64,000 bases of DNA, from the NCBI GenBank assembly GCA_017312345.1, contig BLAA01000001.1:2976001-3040000 (forward strand), written 5' to 3'. How positions within the stretch are numbered: position 1 is the stretch's first letter; every line of letters starts with the position of its first letter. The position numbers and the translations under genes were made by a program. Below the pieces are notes generated by a model that ran no database searches, was not told the origin of the DNA, and saw only the letters and a list, made by a program, of their open reading frames with translations. Below are positions 25,592-34,086 of the stretch, in pieces. This DNA comes from Candidatus Denitrolinea symbiosum. GTDB lineage: Bacteria; Chloroflexota; Anaerolineae; Anaerolineales; Villigracilaceae.

Positions 25592-26695
25592 ATGACCGAC
25601 ATCCTGAACCATACCTACGCCGTCATCATGGCGGGCGGAGGCGGGACCCGCCTCTGGCCGCTCTCGCGCCGCGACCGCCCGAAGCAGATGCTTCCCCTCC
25701 TGGACGAGAAACGCACCCTCTTCCAGACCACCGTCGAACGCCTGGAGGGACTGCTTTCCCCCGACCGGATCTACGTGGTCACCGTCGCCGCGCAGGTGGA
25801 CGAGTTGCGCGCCCAAACGCCCGAGATCCCCGCGCGGAACTTCATCGTCGAGCCGGAGCCGCGCGGCACCGCGTCCGTCGTCGGGCTGGCGGCCGCGATC
25901 CTGCGTCAACGCGACCCCGAAGCGGCGATGGCCGTCCTGCCCGCGGACCACTACATCCGCAACCGCGATCTCTTTCATTTGTTAATCCGCGTGGCGGTGG
26001 ACGTGGCCGAGAAGGGCTACCTCGTCACGCTGGGCGTCACGCCCACTTACGCCGCCACGGGATACGGATACATCCAGCGCGGCGAGACGATCTCCGAACG
26101 CGTCGTCTATCCCGTTTACCGCGTGTTGAAATTCAAAGAGAAGCCGAACGAGGTGGAGGCGCGCGCCATGATCGCCTCGGGCGACCACTCGTGGAATTCG
26201 GGGATGTTCGTCTGGCGCGCCGACTCCATCCTTGCGGAGATCGGTCGGCAACTGCCGAGGCTGAATCAAGCGCTGACGGAGATCGCGTCCGCCTCAACGT
26301 CCGCGGGACGCGAGCGGGTCATCCAGCGCGTCTGGCGGAAGCTAGATACCGTCACCGTGGATTACGGGGTCATGGAAAACGCCGACAAGGTGGCCGTCCT
26401 GCCTGCGGGCGGGTTGGAGTGGAGCGACGTCGGCTCGTGGGATTCGCTCTTCGACGTCCACATCACCGACAAGGACGGCAACATCGTCTTCGCGAACCAG
26501 CACATCGCGGAGGACACGCATCACTCGCTGGTGTACGACAACGGCGGCGAGCGGCTCATCGTCACCATCGGCGTGGACGACCTGGTCGTGGTGGACACGC
26601 GCGACGTTTTGCTGGTGTGCCACAAAGACCACGCGCAGAAGGTCCGCAAGGTTGTGGACAGTTTGAAAAATTCCGAACACGAAAAGTATTTATAG
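25592..26695 (+). CDS. manC: mannose-1-phosphate guanylyltransferase
   Basis: The 367-residue nucleotidyltransferase has the signature AVIMAGGGGTRLWPLSRRDRPKQML (residues ~10-34) and FIVEPEPRGTA. AVLPADHYI and FKEKPNEVEA follow, then WNSGMFVWRAD and DYGVMENADKVAVLPAGGLEWSDVGSWDSL. These define the GDP-mannose pyrophosphorylase group. It makes GDP-mannose from GTP and mannose-1-phosphate for glycan synthesis. It lacks the C-terminal isomerase domain of bifunctional enzymes. It sits 6 bp after dprA. Confidence 0.9.
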   Translation: MTDILNHTYAVIMAGGGGTRLWPLSRRDRPKQMLPLLDEKRTLFQTTVERLEGLLSPDRIYVVTVAAQVDELRAQTPEIPARNFIVEPEPRGTASVVGLAAAILRQRDPEAAMAVLPADHYIRNRDLFHLLIRVAVDVAEKGYLVTLGVTPTYAATGYGYIQRGETISERVVYPVYRVLKFKEKPNEVEARAMIASGDHSWNSGMFVWRADSILAEIGRQLPRLNQALTEIASASTSAGRERVIQRVWRKLDTVTVDYGVMENADKVAVLPAGGLEWSDVGSWDSLFDVHITDKDGNIVFANQHIAEDTHHSLVYDNGGERLIVTIGVDDLVVVDTRDVLLVCHKDHAQKVRKVVDSLKNSEHEKYL

Positions 26696-26702
26696 AGATT
26701 GG

Positions 26703-26762
26703 ACAACGGAGAGAGAGCAGCGCTGACTGATCTCTACTCTCTGCGTCCTGTTCTCTGGAGGA
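26703..26762. repeat. AGAG-rich imperfect palindrome before topA
   Basis: GACAACGGAGAGAGAGCAG is mirrored imperfectly by CTACTCTCTGCGTCCTGTTC. A related string (AGAACGGAGAGCAGGGAA) forms the hairpin before glmS at 41269. The final TCTGGAGG also supplies the topA ribosome site. Confidence 0.35.
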
Positions 26763-26765
26763 TTT

Positions 26766-29075
26766 ATGGAAGCTTATTGCATGAAGTGCAAGACCAAACG
26801 AGAAATGAACGACCCGCAGGCGTCCTTCAACGCGAAGGGCTCGCCCGTGACCATCGGCGTCTGTCCCGTGTGCGGGACGAAGTTGTACCGCATGGGAAAG
26901 ACCGACGCGCACGCGGGATTGACCCCGCCTGAGAAGCCCGTCAAAGCGGAGAAGCCGCGCCAGGGGAAACTGGTGATCGTGGAGTCGCCCGCCAAAGCCA
27001 GGACGGTGGGACGTTTCCTCGGCAAGGGCTACACGGTGAAGGCCTCCGTCGGCCATATCCGCGACCTGCTGCGCTCGCAACTCTCGGTGGACGTGGAGAA
27101 CAACTTCACCCCGAAGTACCGCGTCCCGAACGAGAAGAAGACGGTCGTCAAGGAACTGAAGCAGCTGGCGAAGGAACACGCCGAAGTCTATCTCGCCACC
27201 GACCCCGACCGCGAGGGCGAGGCCATCTCGTGGCACCTGCTCGAAGCCGCGGACATCGAACCGGAGCGGGCGAAGCGCGTGGTCTTCCACGAGATCACCG
27301 AACCCGCCGTCAACGAGGCCTTCGCGCACCCGCGCGGCATCAACATGGACCTGGTCAACGCGCAGCAGGCGCGCCGCGTGCTGGACCGACTCGTCGGCTA
27401 CAGCATCAGCCCGATCCTGTGGGAGAAGGTGCGCTCGCGTCTCTCCGCGGGACGCGTCCAATCGGTGGCGCTGCGACTCATCGTCGAACGCGAACGCGAG
27501 ATCGACGCCTTCGTCCCCGTCGAGTATTGGAGCATCGGCGCGGAGTTTAAGCCGGAGGGCCTCCGCCAGACGTTCGTCGCCAAACTGGCGCGCATTGACG
27601 ACGAGGAGCCGGAACTGCCTCGCGAGGACATTGTCAAGCCCATCCTCGCGGACATGGAAAAGGCCGCGTACGTTATCACAAAAGTCAAACGCGGCGAGCG
27701 CAAACGCAGACCTTCGCCGCCGTTCACAACGTCCACGCTTCAGCAGGAGGCCTCGCGCAAACTGGGTTTCACCGCCAAGCGGACGATGGCTCTCGCGCAG
27801 GGACTCTACGAAGGTCAGGATGTCGGCGAGGGCGGGACGACGGGCCTGATCACGTACATGCGAACCGATTCGACCAACGTCTCGGAACTGGCGCAGACCG
27901 AAGCGCGGCAGTTCGTCGCCGCGAAATACGGCGGCGATTTCCTACCGGCCGAAGCGCCGAAATATAAGACGAAGTCCGCGGGCGCGCAGGAAGCGCACGA
28001 GGCCGTCCGCCCCACGTCCGTGATGCGCGAGCCGGAGAAAGTCAAGTCGTTCCTCGAACCCGCCATGTTCAAGTTGTACCAACTCATCTGGCAGAGGTTC
28101 GTCGCGTCGCAAATGGAAGCCGCGGTGTACGACACGCTGCAAGTGGAAGTCACGGGTCAGAGCGACCACGCGTATCTATTGCGCGCTTCGGGATCGGTGG
28201 TGAAATTCCCAGGCTTCCTCGTCGTCTATGAAGAAGCGAAGAACGAGGATGTGAAATCCGAAGAAGACGAGGAAAACGTCCGCATCCCCGCGGGCGTAGC
28301 CGAGGGACAAAAACAGGAGCTCGTCCGCCTCATCCCCGAACAGCATTTCACCCAGCCGCCGCCGCGTTACAGCGAAGCCTCGCTGGTGGCGACCCTCGAA
28401 GAAAACGGGATCGGCCGCCCGTCCACCTACGCGCCGACGATCTCCACCATCCAGCAGCGCGGCTACGTCGAGCGGGTGGACCGCCGCCTCGTCCCGACCG
28501 AGACCGGGTTCACCGTCAACGATTTGATGATCCAATATTTCCCCGACATCGTGGATTACAGCTTCACGGCGCGCATGGAGGAAGACCTCGACGAGATCGC
28601 GGCCGGGAACGAAGACTGGGTGCGCGTGATGCGCGAGTTCTGGAGCCCGTTCTCCGCGGAGGTGGCGAAGGCCCAGGCCGAGATGCCCGTCACCAAGTCT
28701 GGCCCGGAGCCGATTGGCCGCGCCTGCCCCGACTGCGGCCGGGAACTCGTCATCCGCTATGGCCGCTACGGGAAGTTCATCTCGTGTTCGGGCTTCCCCG
28801 AATGTCGTTACACCGAACCGTGGCTCGAAAAGATCGGCGTGATCTGTCCAAAGGACGGCGGCGAACTCGTCGAGCGCAAGACGCGCAAAGGCCGCGTCTT
28901 CTACGGCTGCATCAATTACCCGAACTGCGACTTCACCTCGTGGAAAAAACCGCTCAAACAGCCCTGTCCCAAATGCGGCGGCCTGCTCGTCGCCGCGAAC
29001 AAACGCCAGGCGCAATGCGCCGCCTGCTCCGAGTCGTTTACGCTTGAAGAAATCGTCCCTGAAACCGCCGAGTAA
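26766..29075 (+). CDS. topA: DNA topoisomerase I with N-terminal DUF5679-type zinc ribbon
   Basis: The 769-residue type IA enzyme has a TOPRIM domain starting KLVIVESPAKARTVGRFLG (about residue 69) with ATDPDREGEAISWHL. The catalytic Tyr364 is in GLITYMRTDSTN. Three C-terminal zinc-finger units start at CPDCGREL, CPKDGGEL and CPKCGGLL. The first ~60 residues are an extra four-Cys ribbon (YCMKCK...CPVCG) matching DUF5679. TGGAGG precedes the ATG. It relaxes negative supercoils; the extra ribbon may add a nucleic-acid contact. Confidence 0.95.
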   Translation: MEAYCMKCKTKREMNDPQASFNAKGSPVTIGVCPVCGTKLYRMGKTDAHAGLTPPEKPVKAEKPRQGKLVIVESPAKARTVGRFLGKGYTVKASVGHIRDLLRSQLSVDVENNFTPKYRVPNEKKTVVKELKQLAKEHAEVYLATDPDREGEAISWHLLEAADIEPERAKRVVFHEITEPAVNEAFAHPRGINMDLVNAQQARRVLDRLVGYSISPILWEKVRSRLSAGRVQSVALRLIVEREREIDAFVPVEYWSIGAEFKPEGLRQTFVAKLARIDDEEPELPREDIVKPILADMEKAAYVITKVKRGERKRRPSPPFTTSTLQQEASRKLGFTAKRTMALAQGLYEGQDVGEGGTTGLITYMRTDSTNVSELAQTEARQFVAAKYGGDFLPAEAPKYKTKSAGAQEAHEAVRPTSVMREPEKVKSFLEPAMFKLYQLIWQRFVASQMEAAVYDTLQVEVTGQSDHAYLLRASGSVVKFPGFLVVYEEAKNEDVKSEEDEENVRIPAGVAEGQKQELVRLIPEQHFTQPPPRYSEASLVATLEENGIGRPSTYAPTISTIQQRGYVERVDRRLVPTETGFTVNDLMIQYFPDIVDYSFTARMEEDLDEIAAGNEDWVRVMREFWSPFSAEVAKAQAEMPVTKSGPEPIGRACPDCGRELVIRYGRYGKFISCSGFPECRYTEPWLEKIGVICPKDGGELVERKTRKGRVFYGCINYPNCDFTSWKKPLKQPCPKCGGLLVAANKRQAQCAACSESFTLEEIVPETAE

Positions 29076-29094
29076 AGCGAGACAATATCTCGCT
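29076..29094. repeat. palindrome AGCGAGA-N5-TCTCGCT abutting the topA stop
   Basis: This is the second copy of the stop-proximal palindrome seen after rimM. The shared string runs from GAGTAA through CTCGCTC with single-base differences. It is followed by the ribosome site of the next small gene. Confidence 0.5.
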
Positions 29095-29110
29095 CTACGG
29101 AAAGGACACC

Positions 29111-29296
29111 ATGCACTTCTCCCCTCCCGCCTACCTCGACCCCGGCTCCGGCTCGTTCATCATCCAAATCCTGATCGCCGCCGCGCTGGGGATCGGCGTC
29201 GCCATCTCGGCCTCGTGGAGCAAGATCAAACGCTGGCTGGGGATCAAACCCAAAGCCGGCGATGACGACGACTCGGACGCCGATGCCGCAAACTAG
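29111..29296 (+). CDS. small single-pass membrane protein with YLDPGSGS start (61 aa)
   Basis: The product starts MHFSPPAYLDPGSGSFIIQILIAAALGIGVAISASW and ends in an Asp-rich tail. YLDPGSGS followed by one membrane helix is a recurrent small-protein pattern next to sugar- or surface-related methyltransferases. GGAAAGGA lies upstream of the ATG. Its last codons overlap the start of the methyltransferase gene, so the two are probably co-translated. Function unknown. Confidence 0.7.
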   Translation: MHFSPPAYLDPGSGSFIIQILIAAALGIGVAISASWSKIKRWLGIKPKAGDDDDSDADAAN

Positions 29297-30671
29297 CGAC
29301 TCCCTCGCCGCCTCCTTCCGTGACCCAGGCGGGTTCCTGTTTTCCCGCGGCGGAATCCTGTACCGACAGGTCAACCGCGCCGGCGCGGACGATTACACGC
29401 GCTTCATGGAATCAGGACTATACGAAAAACTCGTCAAAGCCGGTCTGCTGATCCCCCACGCCGAAGTGGACGAGCCGCCCGCCGAGGCGGCGCTGTCTTT
29501 CAAGATCCTCCGTCCCGAGCGGGCGCCGTTCATATCGTATCCCTACGAGTGGTCGTTCTCTCAATTAAAAGACGCCGCGCTCGCGACCCTGTCCATCCAA
29601 AAGCGCGCCCTGAAACTCGACATGTCGCTGAAAGACGCCAGCGCGTACAACATCCAATTCATCCACGGCAAGCCGACGCTGATCGATACGCTCTCGTTCG
29701 AGGTTTACCGCGAGGGCCGGCCCTGGGACGCCTACCGCCAGTTCTGCCAGCACTTCCTCGCGCCGCTGGCGTTGATGTCGCGCGTGGACGTCCGCCTCGG
29801 GCAGCTCCTGCGCGTCCACATAGACGGCCTCCCGCTCGACCTGGCGAGCCGCCTGCTGCCCGCGTCCACGCGCCTCGATTTCGGCCTGCTGACGCACATC
29901 CACATCCACGCCTCCGCGCAGGCGCGCTACGCCGACGCGGACGTGAAGTCCATCGCCCCGAAGGGCGGGATGAGCCGAAACGCGTTCCTCGGGCTGATCA
30001 GCAGCCTGGAGAAAACCGTCCGCAAGTTGACGTGGAAACCGGCCGGCACCGAGTGGGACAAATACTACGAGATCACCAACTACACCGACGCGGGTTTCGC
30101 GCGCAAAAAAGAGATCGTCTCCGACTGGCTGAAACAGATCGCGCCGAACTCTGTCTGGGATTTGGGCGCGAACAACGGCGAGTTCAGCCGCCTTGCCAGC
30201 GCGGCTGGAATCCCGACCGTGGCGTGGGACATTGACCCGTCCGCCGTCGAGCAGAATTACCTGCGCGTCAAATCCGAAAAGGAGCAAAACCTGCTTCCGC
30301 TGATTCTCGACTTGACGAACCCCAGCCCTGCGCTGGGATGGGCGAACGAGGAACGCGACTCCCTCGGTCAGCGCGGCCCCGTGGACGCGGTCCTCGCGCT
30401 GGCGCTCGTCCACCATCTCGCCGTCTCGAACAACGTCCCGCTGTCCATGCTGGCGGATTTCTTCGCGAGCCTCGGCCGCTGGCTGGTCATCGAATGGGTC
30501 CCCAAGAGCGACTCGCAGGTCCAGAAATTGCTGCGGACGCGGAAGGACATCTTCGAGACGTACACGCGCGAGGGATTCGAGTCGGCATTCGCGGCGCGCT
30601 TCCGCGTCCGCGCGGCGGCGGATGTGAGCGAGTCCGAGCGGCGGATGTATTTGCTGGAGAGAAAAGATTAG
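29283..30671 (+). CDS. class I SAM-dependent methyltransferase (NoeA-like)
   Basis: The 462-residue protein has an N-terminal region (FRDPGGFLFSRGGILYRQVN, then FIHGKPTLIDTLSFEVYREGRPWDAYRQF) seen in nodulation-NoeA-like methyltransferases. A Rossmann SAM-binding domain follows, with SVWDLGANNGEFSRLAS near residue 290 and VDAVLALALVHHLAVSNNVPL. The ATG at 29283 is used; an in-frame ATG at 29262 is equally close. The acceptor is unknown, perhaps a surface glycan given the upstream GDP-mannose gene. Confidence 0.75.
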   Translation: MPQTSDSLAASFRDPGGFLFSRGGILYRQVNRAGADDYTRFMESGLYEKLVKAGLLIPHAEVDEPPAEAALSFKILRPERAPFISYPYEWSFSQLKDAALATLSIQKRALKLDMSLKDASAYNIQFIHGKPTLIDTLSFEVYREGRPWDAYRQFCQHFLAPLALMSRVDVRLGQLLRVHIDGLPLDLASRLLPASTRLDFGLLTHIHIHASAQARYADADVKSIAPKGGMSRNAFLGLISSLEKTVRKLTWKPAGTEWDKYYEITNYTDAGFARKKEIVSDWLKQIAPNSVWDLGANNGEFSRLASAAGIPTVAWDIDPSAVEQNYLRVKSEKEQNLLPLILDLTNPSPALGWANEERDSLGQRGPVDAVLALALVHHLAVSNNVPLSMLADFFASLGRWLVIEWVPKSDSQVQKLLRTRKDIFETYTREGFESAFAARFRVRAAADVSESERRMYLLERKD

Positions 30672-30684
30672 TCCCTTTGTTTGG

Positions 30685-30713
30685 TTGGCGGTTTGACAAG
30701 GAAACTGTATAAT
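30685..30713 (+). promoter_or_regulatory. sigma-A-type promoter, TTGGCG-N17-TATAAT
   Basis: TTGGCG at 30685-30690 and a consensus TATAAT at 30708-30713 are 17 bp apart. A leader of about 65 nt runs to the next ATG, which has its own AGGAG. Confidence 0.7.
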
Positions 30714-30784
30714 GTAAGTCGAACTGTGAAAGCGGGTGCGTTTTTCAAACTACAAGTAAATCAACATAGAACGAGGAGCATGCT

Positions 30785-31834
30785 ATGCGCCTTTCCGACC
30801 TTCTGACCGTTTTCAAAAATCCGCGCGCTGCCGCCATTGCAGGCGTCGTTTTAGGATTGCTGCTCGGCCTGACCATCGGCTGGGGAATCTGGCCCGTAAA
30901 ATGGACCGACGCCACGCCTCAATATTTGAGCCAGCGATTCCAGGAAGAATACCTGCGGATGACGATCGATTCCTACCGGAACAACAAAGACGGGGAAGCG
31001 GCCGTCCGCCGCTGGCTGGACCTGGGTCCCAACGCCCCCAAACTCCTCGCGGCCATCGGCAGCAATCCGGGCGATCTCAAACCCGCCTGGGTTTTGGAAT
31101 ATAAAGACGCGGTTGAACAGCGCGTCGGGCCCATCACCGCGGCCCCTCCCTCCGACGTCCAGCCGGAGCAGCCTCCGACCGCGACGCCCTCCGCCCCTCT
31201 CGGCGACAATAAGATTCTCTTCATCGCGGTCGGGTTGCTGCTGGCCTTGGGCGTGATCGGCGGCGCGGGATACATCTTCTTCCTGAAACCCATCCTGCGC
31301 GGAAGACTCCCCGCGGGCGACGGCGAAGTCTCCGCGGCGCGCCAGGCCCAGGAGATCAACAAGACCATCGAGAAAACCGATTTTTCAGGCCTGGGACTGG
31401 AAAAGCCCGTCACCCAGACAATGACCACCTACGTGCTGGGCGACGATCTATACGACGAATCCTTCAGCATCGACGCGCCGAACGGCGACTTCCTCGGCGA
31501 GTACGGCGTGGGCGTTTCAGAGACGGTGGGCGTGGGCGAACCGAAGAAGGTCTCGTCCATCGAAGTCTGGCTGTTCGACAAGAACGATATCAAAACCGCC
31601 ACGAAAGTGCTGATGACTCCCCACGCCTACAACGACCCCAACAGCCGCGCCCGGCTGGAGGCCAAGGGCGAGTTGATCTCCCTGCAAAAAAACAAGCAGG
31701 TCGTGCTTGAGACGGCCACTCTCACCCTGCTCGTCACCATCGTAGACCTGGCCTTCGGCCAGGGGAATCTCCCTGAAAACAGTTTCATCGGCCGGCTCAG
31801 CCTCGAAATGGCGGTCTGGCCCAGGCAGAAGTAA
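30785..31834 (+). CDS. two-helix membrane protein with C-terminal cytoplasmic beta-rich domain, unknown function
   Basis: I do not recognise this 349-residue protein. Hydrophobic helices lie at residues ~15-35 and ~143-167. The short domain between them contains YLRMTIDSYRNNKDGEAAVRRWLDLG. After a Pro-rich spacer and the second helix, a domain contains VTQTMTTYVLGDDLYDESFSI and ends in VVLETATLTLLVTIVDLAFGQGNLP. AGGAG supports the start, and it has its own promoter. It is convergent with murA, ending 4 bp from its stop. Confidence 0.6.
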   Translation: MRLSDLLTVFKNPRAAAIAGVVLGLLLGLTIGWGIWPVKWTDATPQYLSQRFQEEYLRMTIDSYRNNKDGEAAVRRWLDLGPNAPKLLAAIGSNPGDLKPAWVLEYKDAVEQRVGPITAAPPSDVQPEQPPTATPSAPLGDNKILFIAVGLLLALGVIGGAGYIFFLKPILRGRLPAGDGEVSAARQAQEINKTIEKTDFSGLGLEKPVTQTMTTYVLGDDLYDESFSIDAPNGDFLGEYGVGVSETVGVGEPKKVSSIEVWLFDKNDIKTATKVLMTPHAYNDPNSRARLEAKGELISLQKNKQVVLETATLTLLVTIVDLAFGQGNLPENSFIGRLSLEMAVWPRQK

Positions 31835-31838
31835 CCCC

Positions 31839-33122
31839 CTACTCCTTCACCCTTTCGATCTGCGCGCCGACGGCGCGCAGTTTCGCGTCCACGCGCTCGT
31901 AGCCGCGGTCGATCTGGCCGACGTTGCGGATGACCGATTTCCCGTCCGCGGCCAGCGCGGCCAGCAAGAGCGACATCCCCGCGCGGATATCCGGGCTTTC
32001 CAGGTTCTCGCCGATGAGCTGATTGGGGCCCTGCACAAGACAGCGGTACGGGTCGCACAGGATGATGCGCGCCCCCATGCCCACCAGTTTATCGGTGAAA
32101 TACATGCGCCCGGAGTACATCCAATCGTGGAACAATGCCGAACCGGCGGCCTGCGTGGCGACGGTGATGGCAATGCTCATCAGGTCGGTGGGAAAGGCAG
32201 GCCAGACGTTCGTTTTGATTTCGGGGATGACCCCACCCAGGTCGCTCACCATTTCAAGCGGCTGGTTCGCGGGGACGAGCAGGTCGTCGCCTTCGACCTC
32301 CCAGGTCACGCCGAGGCGGCGGAAGACCTGCGCGATCATTTCGAGGTAGTTCACGCCCGCGTTGCGGATGCGAAGTTCGCCGCGCGTCACCGCGGCCGCG
32401 CCGATGAGACTGACCACCTCAAGGTAGTCGGGTCCCACCGCGAACTCGCCGCCGCGCAGCCGTTCCACGCCCTCGATGTGGAGGGTGTTCGAGCCGATGT
32501 TTTCTATGCGCGCCCCCAGTTTGTTCAGGAAACGGCACAACTCCTGGATGTGCGGCTCCGAAGCCGCGTTGCGGATGACCGTGACGCCCCTGGCCCGCGC
32601 CGCCGCCATGATCGCGTTTTCGGTGGCCGTCACGCTGGCCTCATCCAGCAAAATATCGGCGCCCTTCAGCCCGCCGCGCGCCAGGAATTCCAGCGTGCGG
32701 CCATAGTTGACCTCCGCGCCCAACGCGCGCAGGGCGAGGATGTGCGTGTCGAGGCGGCGGCGCCCGATCACATCCCCGCCGGGCGGCGAGAGACGCAGTT
32801 CGCCGGCGCGGGCGGTCATCGGCCCCGCGAGCAGGACGGAGGCGCGGATGCGGCGGCACAGCCCCGGGTCCAGGTCGGTCGGCCGGATAGTCTGCGCGGT
32901 AATCCGCCAGGCATTATCGCCCAGGTCCTCCACCTCCACGCCCAGGCTTTCGATCAGATGGCGCATATCGCTCACGTCGCGGATGCGCGGGACGTTGCGA
33001 AGCACGACCGGCTCCTCCGTCAACAGGCAGGCTGCCAGCAGGGGCAGCGCCGCGTTCTTGTTCCCACCCGGCGTCACCTCGCCCCGCAGGGGATGTCCGC
33101 CTTCGATGATGAATTGTTCCAT
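31839..33122 (-). CDS. murA: UDP-N-acetylglucosamine 1-carboxyvinyltransferase (MurA) with Asp at the fosfomycin-target position
   Basis: The 427-residue enzyme begins MEQFIIEGGHPLRGEVTPGGNKNAALPLLAACLL, with Lys22 and Asn23 as in the family. It catalyses the first committed step of peptidoglycan synthesis, transferring enolpyruvate from PEP to UDP-GlcNAc. In the active-site loop the usual GGC-x-IG is GGDVIG, so the catalytic Cys (Cys115 in E. coli) is Asp117 here. Natural Cys-to-Asp MurA enzymes are active and insensitive to fosfomycin. AGGAGG precedes the start. Confidence 0.95.
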   Translation of the reverse strand: MEQFIIEGGHPLRGEVTPGGNKNAALPLLAACLLTEEPVVLRNVPRIRDVSDMRHLIESLGVEVEDLGDNAWRITAQTIRPTDLDPGLCRRIRASVLLAGPMTARAGELRLSPPGGDVIGRRRLDTHILALRALGAEVNYGRTLEFLARGGLKGADILLDEASVTATENAIMAAARARGVTVIRNAASEPHIQELCRFLNKLGARIENIGSNTLHIEGVERLRGGEFAVGPDYLEVVSLIGAAAVTRGELRIRNAGVNYLEMIAQVFRRLGVTWEVEGDDLLVPANQPLEMVSDLGGVIPEIKTNVWPAFPTDLMSIAITVATQAAGSALFHDWMYSGRMYFTDKLVGMGARIILCDPYRCLVQGPNQLIGENLESPDIRAGMSLLLAALAADGKSVIRNVGQIDRGYERVDAKLRAVGAQIERVKE

Positions 33123-33232
33123 GTGACCTCCTGTAAGGTACCGTCATTCTAAGTCAGTTTGACGCTTTCGCCAAGCGCATTACAGGAGGCTTACACCCTG
33201 CCGGCCTTGATTCGTTCGGGGCGTTTTCGATT

Positions 33233-33238
33233 TATAAT
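33233..33238 (+). promoter_or_regulatory. consensus -10 (TATAAT) predicting a leaderless prepilin peptidase mRNA
   Basis: TATAAT, six bases (GAGAAC), then ATG at 33245 places +1 exactly at the start codon. No Shine-Dalgarno is present. A TTGATT lies upstream with an over-long 20-bp spacer. Confidence 0.55.
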
Positions 33239-33244
33239 GAGAAC

Positions 33245-34030
33245 ATGGAAATTAGTCTGGTCATCGTCCTGATCGCGGGCTGGGCCGGCGGCTGGCTGGT
33301 CAACTACCTGGCCGACGTTCTGCCCATCACGCGCCGGTTCAGCCGGCCCGCCTGCCCGCGCTGCGACCATCCCTACGCCGCGCGGGACTATCTGCTCTTC
33401 CGCGTCTGCCGCGCCTGCGGAAAGGGGCGGACGCTCCGCGCTCGGGCGGTTCAAGTCCTGACCGCCGCGGCCTTCCTCTACTTTTGGATGAATCCGCCCC
33501 GGGCGATCGGCTTCCCGCTCGGCGCGCTCCTGCTGCTCTACTTTGGCGTCGTCCTCGTCATTGACTTGGAACACCGCCTCATCCTGCATCCTACCAGCCT
33601 CTTCGGCGCCCTGCTCGGACTGGTCGTCGGCTACCTGCGCCAGGGACTCCCGTCCACGCTCATCGGCGGCGCGGTCGGCTTCGGGATCGTCTTCCTGTTC
33701 TACCTGCTCGGCGCGCTCTTCACGAAGATCCGGGAGCGGCGGCTGCAAGCGGCCGGCCTCGAAGCCGACGACGAGGAGGCCTTCGGCGCGGGAGACGTGA
33801 TCCTGGCGACCGTCCTCGGGTTCATGCTTGGCTGGCCGCTGATCTGGTTTGGCATCCTGTTCGGCGTCCTGCTCGGCGGCTTGATCGGCGGCCTCGTCAT
33901 GCTGATCCTCTTCCTTTCGGGGAAATTCAAAGCCTGGATGGTATTCATCCCATTTGGCCCGTTTTTCGTTGCGAGCGCGTTCCTCATCATCTACCTGCCG
34001 CAGGTTGTCCAGTTCATGGTACCTAAGTAG
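33245..34030 (+). CDS. A24-family prepilin peptidase
   Basis: The 261-residue membrane protein has a cytoplasmic four-Cys zinc loop (CPRCDHPYAARDYLLFRVCRACG, Cys at ~38-62). The two aspartyl-protease segments VIDLEHRLILH and FGAGDVILA are typical of A24 (PilD/TadV-like) peptidases, which cleave prepilin leaders. The N-terminal GGWLVNYLADVLP matches the family start. It heads a run of TadE/TadG-like genes whose N-termini are pseudopilin-like, so these are the likely substrates or partners. Confidence 0.88.
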   Translation: MEISLVIVLIAGWAGGWLVNYLADVLPITRRFSRPACPRCDHPYAARDYLLFRVCRACGKGRTLRARAVQVLTAAAFLYFWMNPPRAIGFPLGALLLLYFGVVLVIDLEHRLILHPTSLFGALLGLVVGYLRQGLPSTLIGGAVGFGIVFLFYLLGALFTKIRERRLQAAGLEADDEEAFGAGDVILATVLGFMLGWPLIWFGILFGVLLGGLIGGLVMLILFLSGKFKAWMVFIPFGPFFVASAFLIIYLPQVVQFMVPK

Positions 34031-34086
34031 GATTGGATAATTCAGGGCGCGCCCCTACACTAGGTTTGGATACCCGAAACGCGAAG

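Noticed and set aside
30693..30698. TTGACA as -35 for the promoter at 30.7 kb
   Set aside because: It is only 9 bp from TATAAT; TTGGCG at 30685 gives the correct 17-bp spacer.
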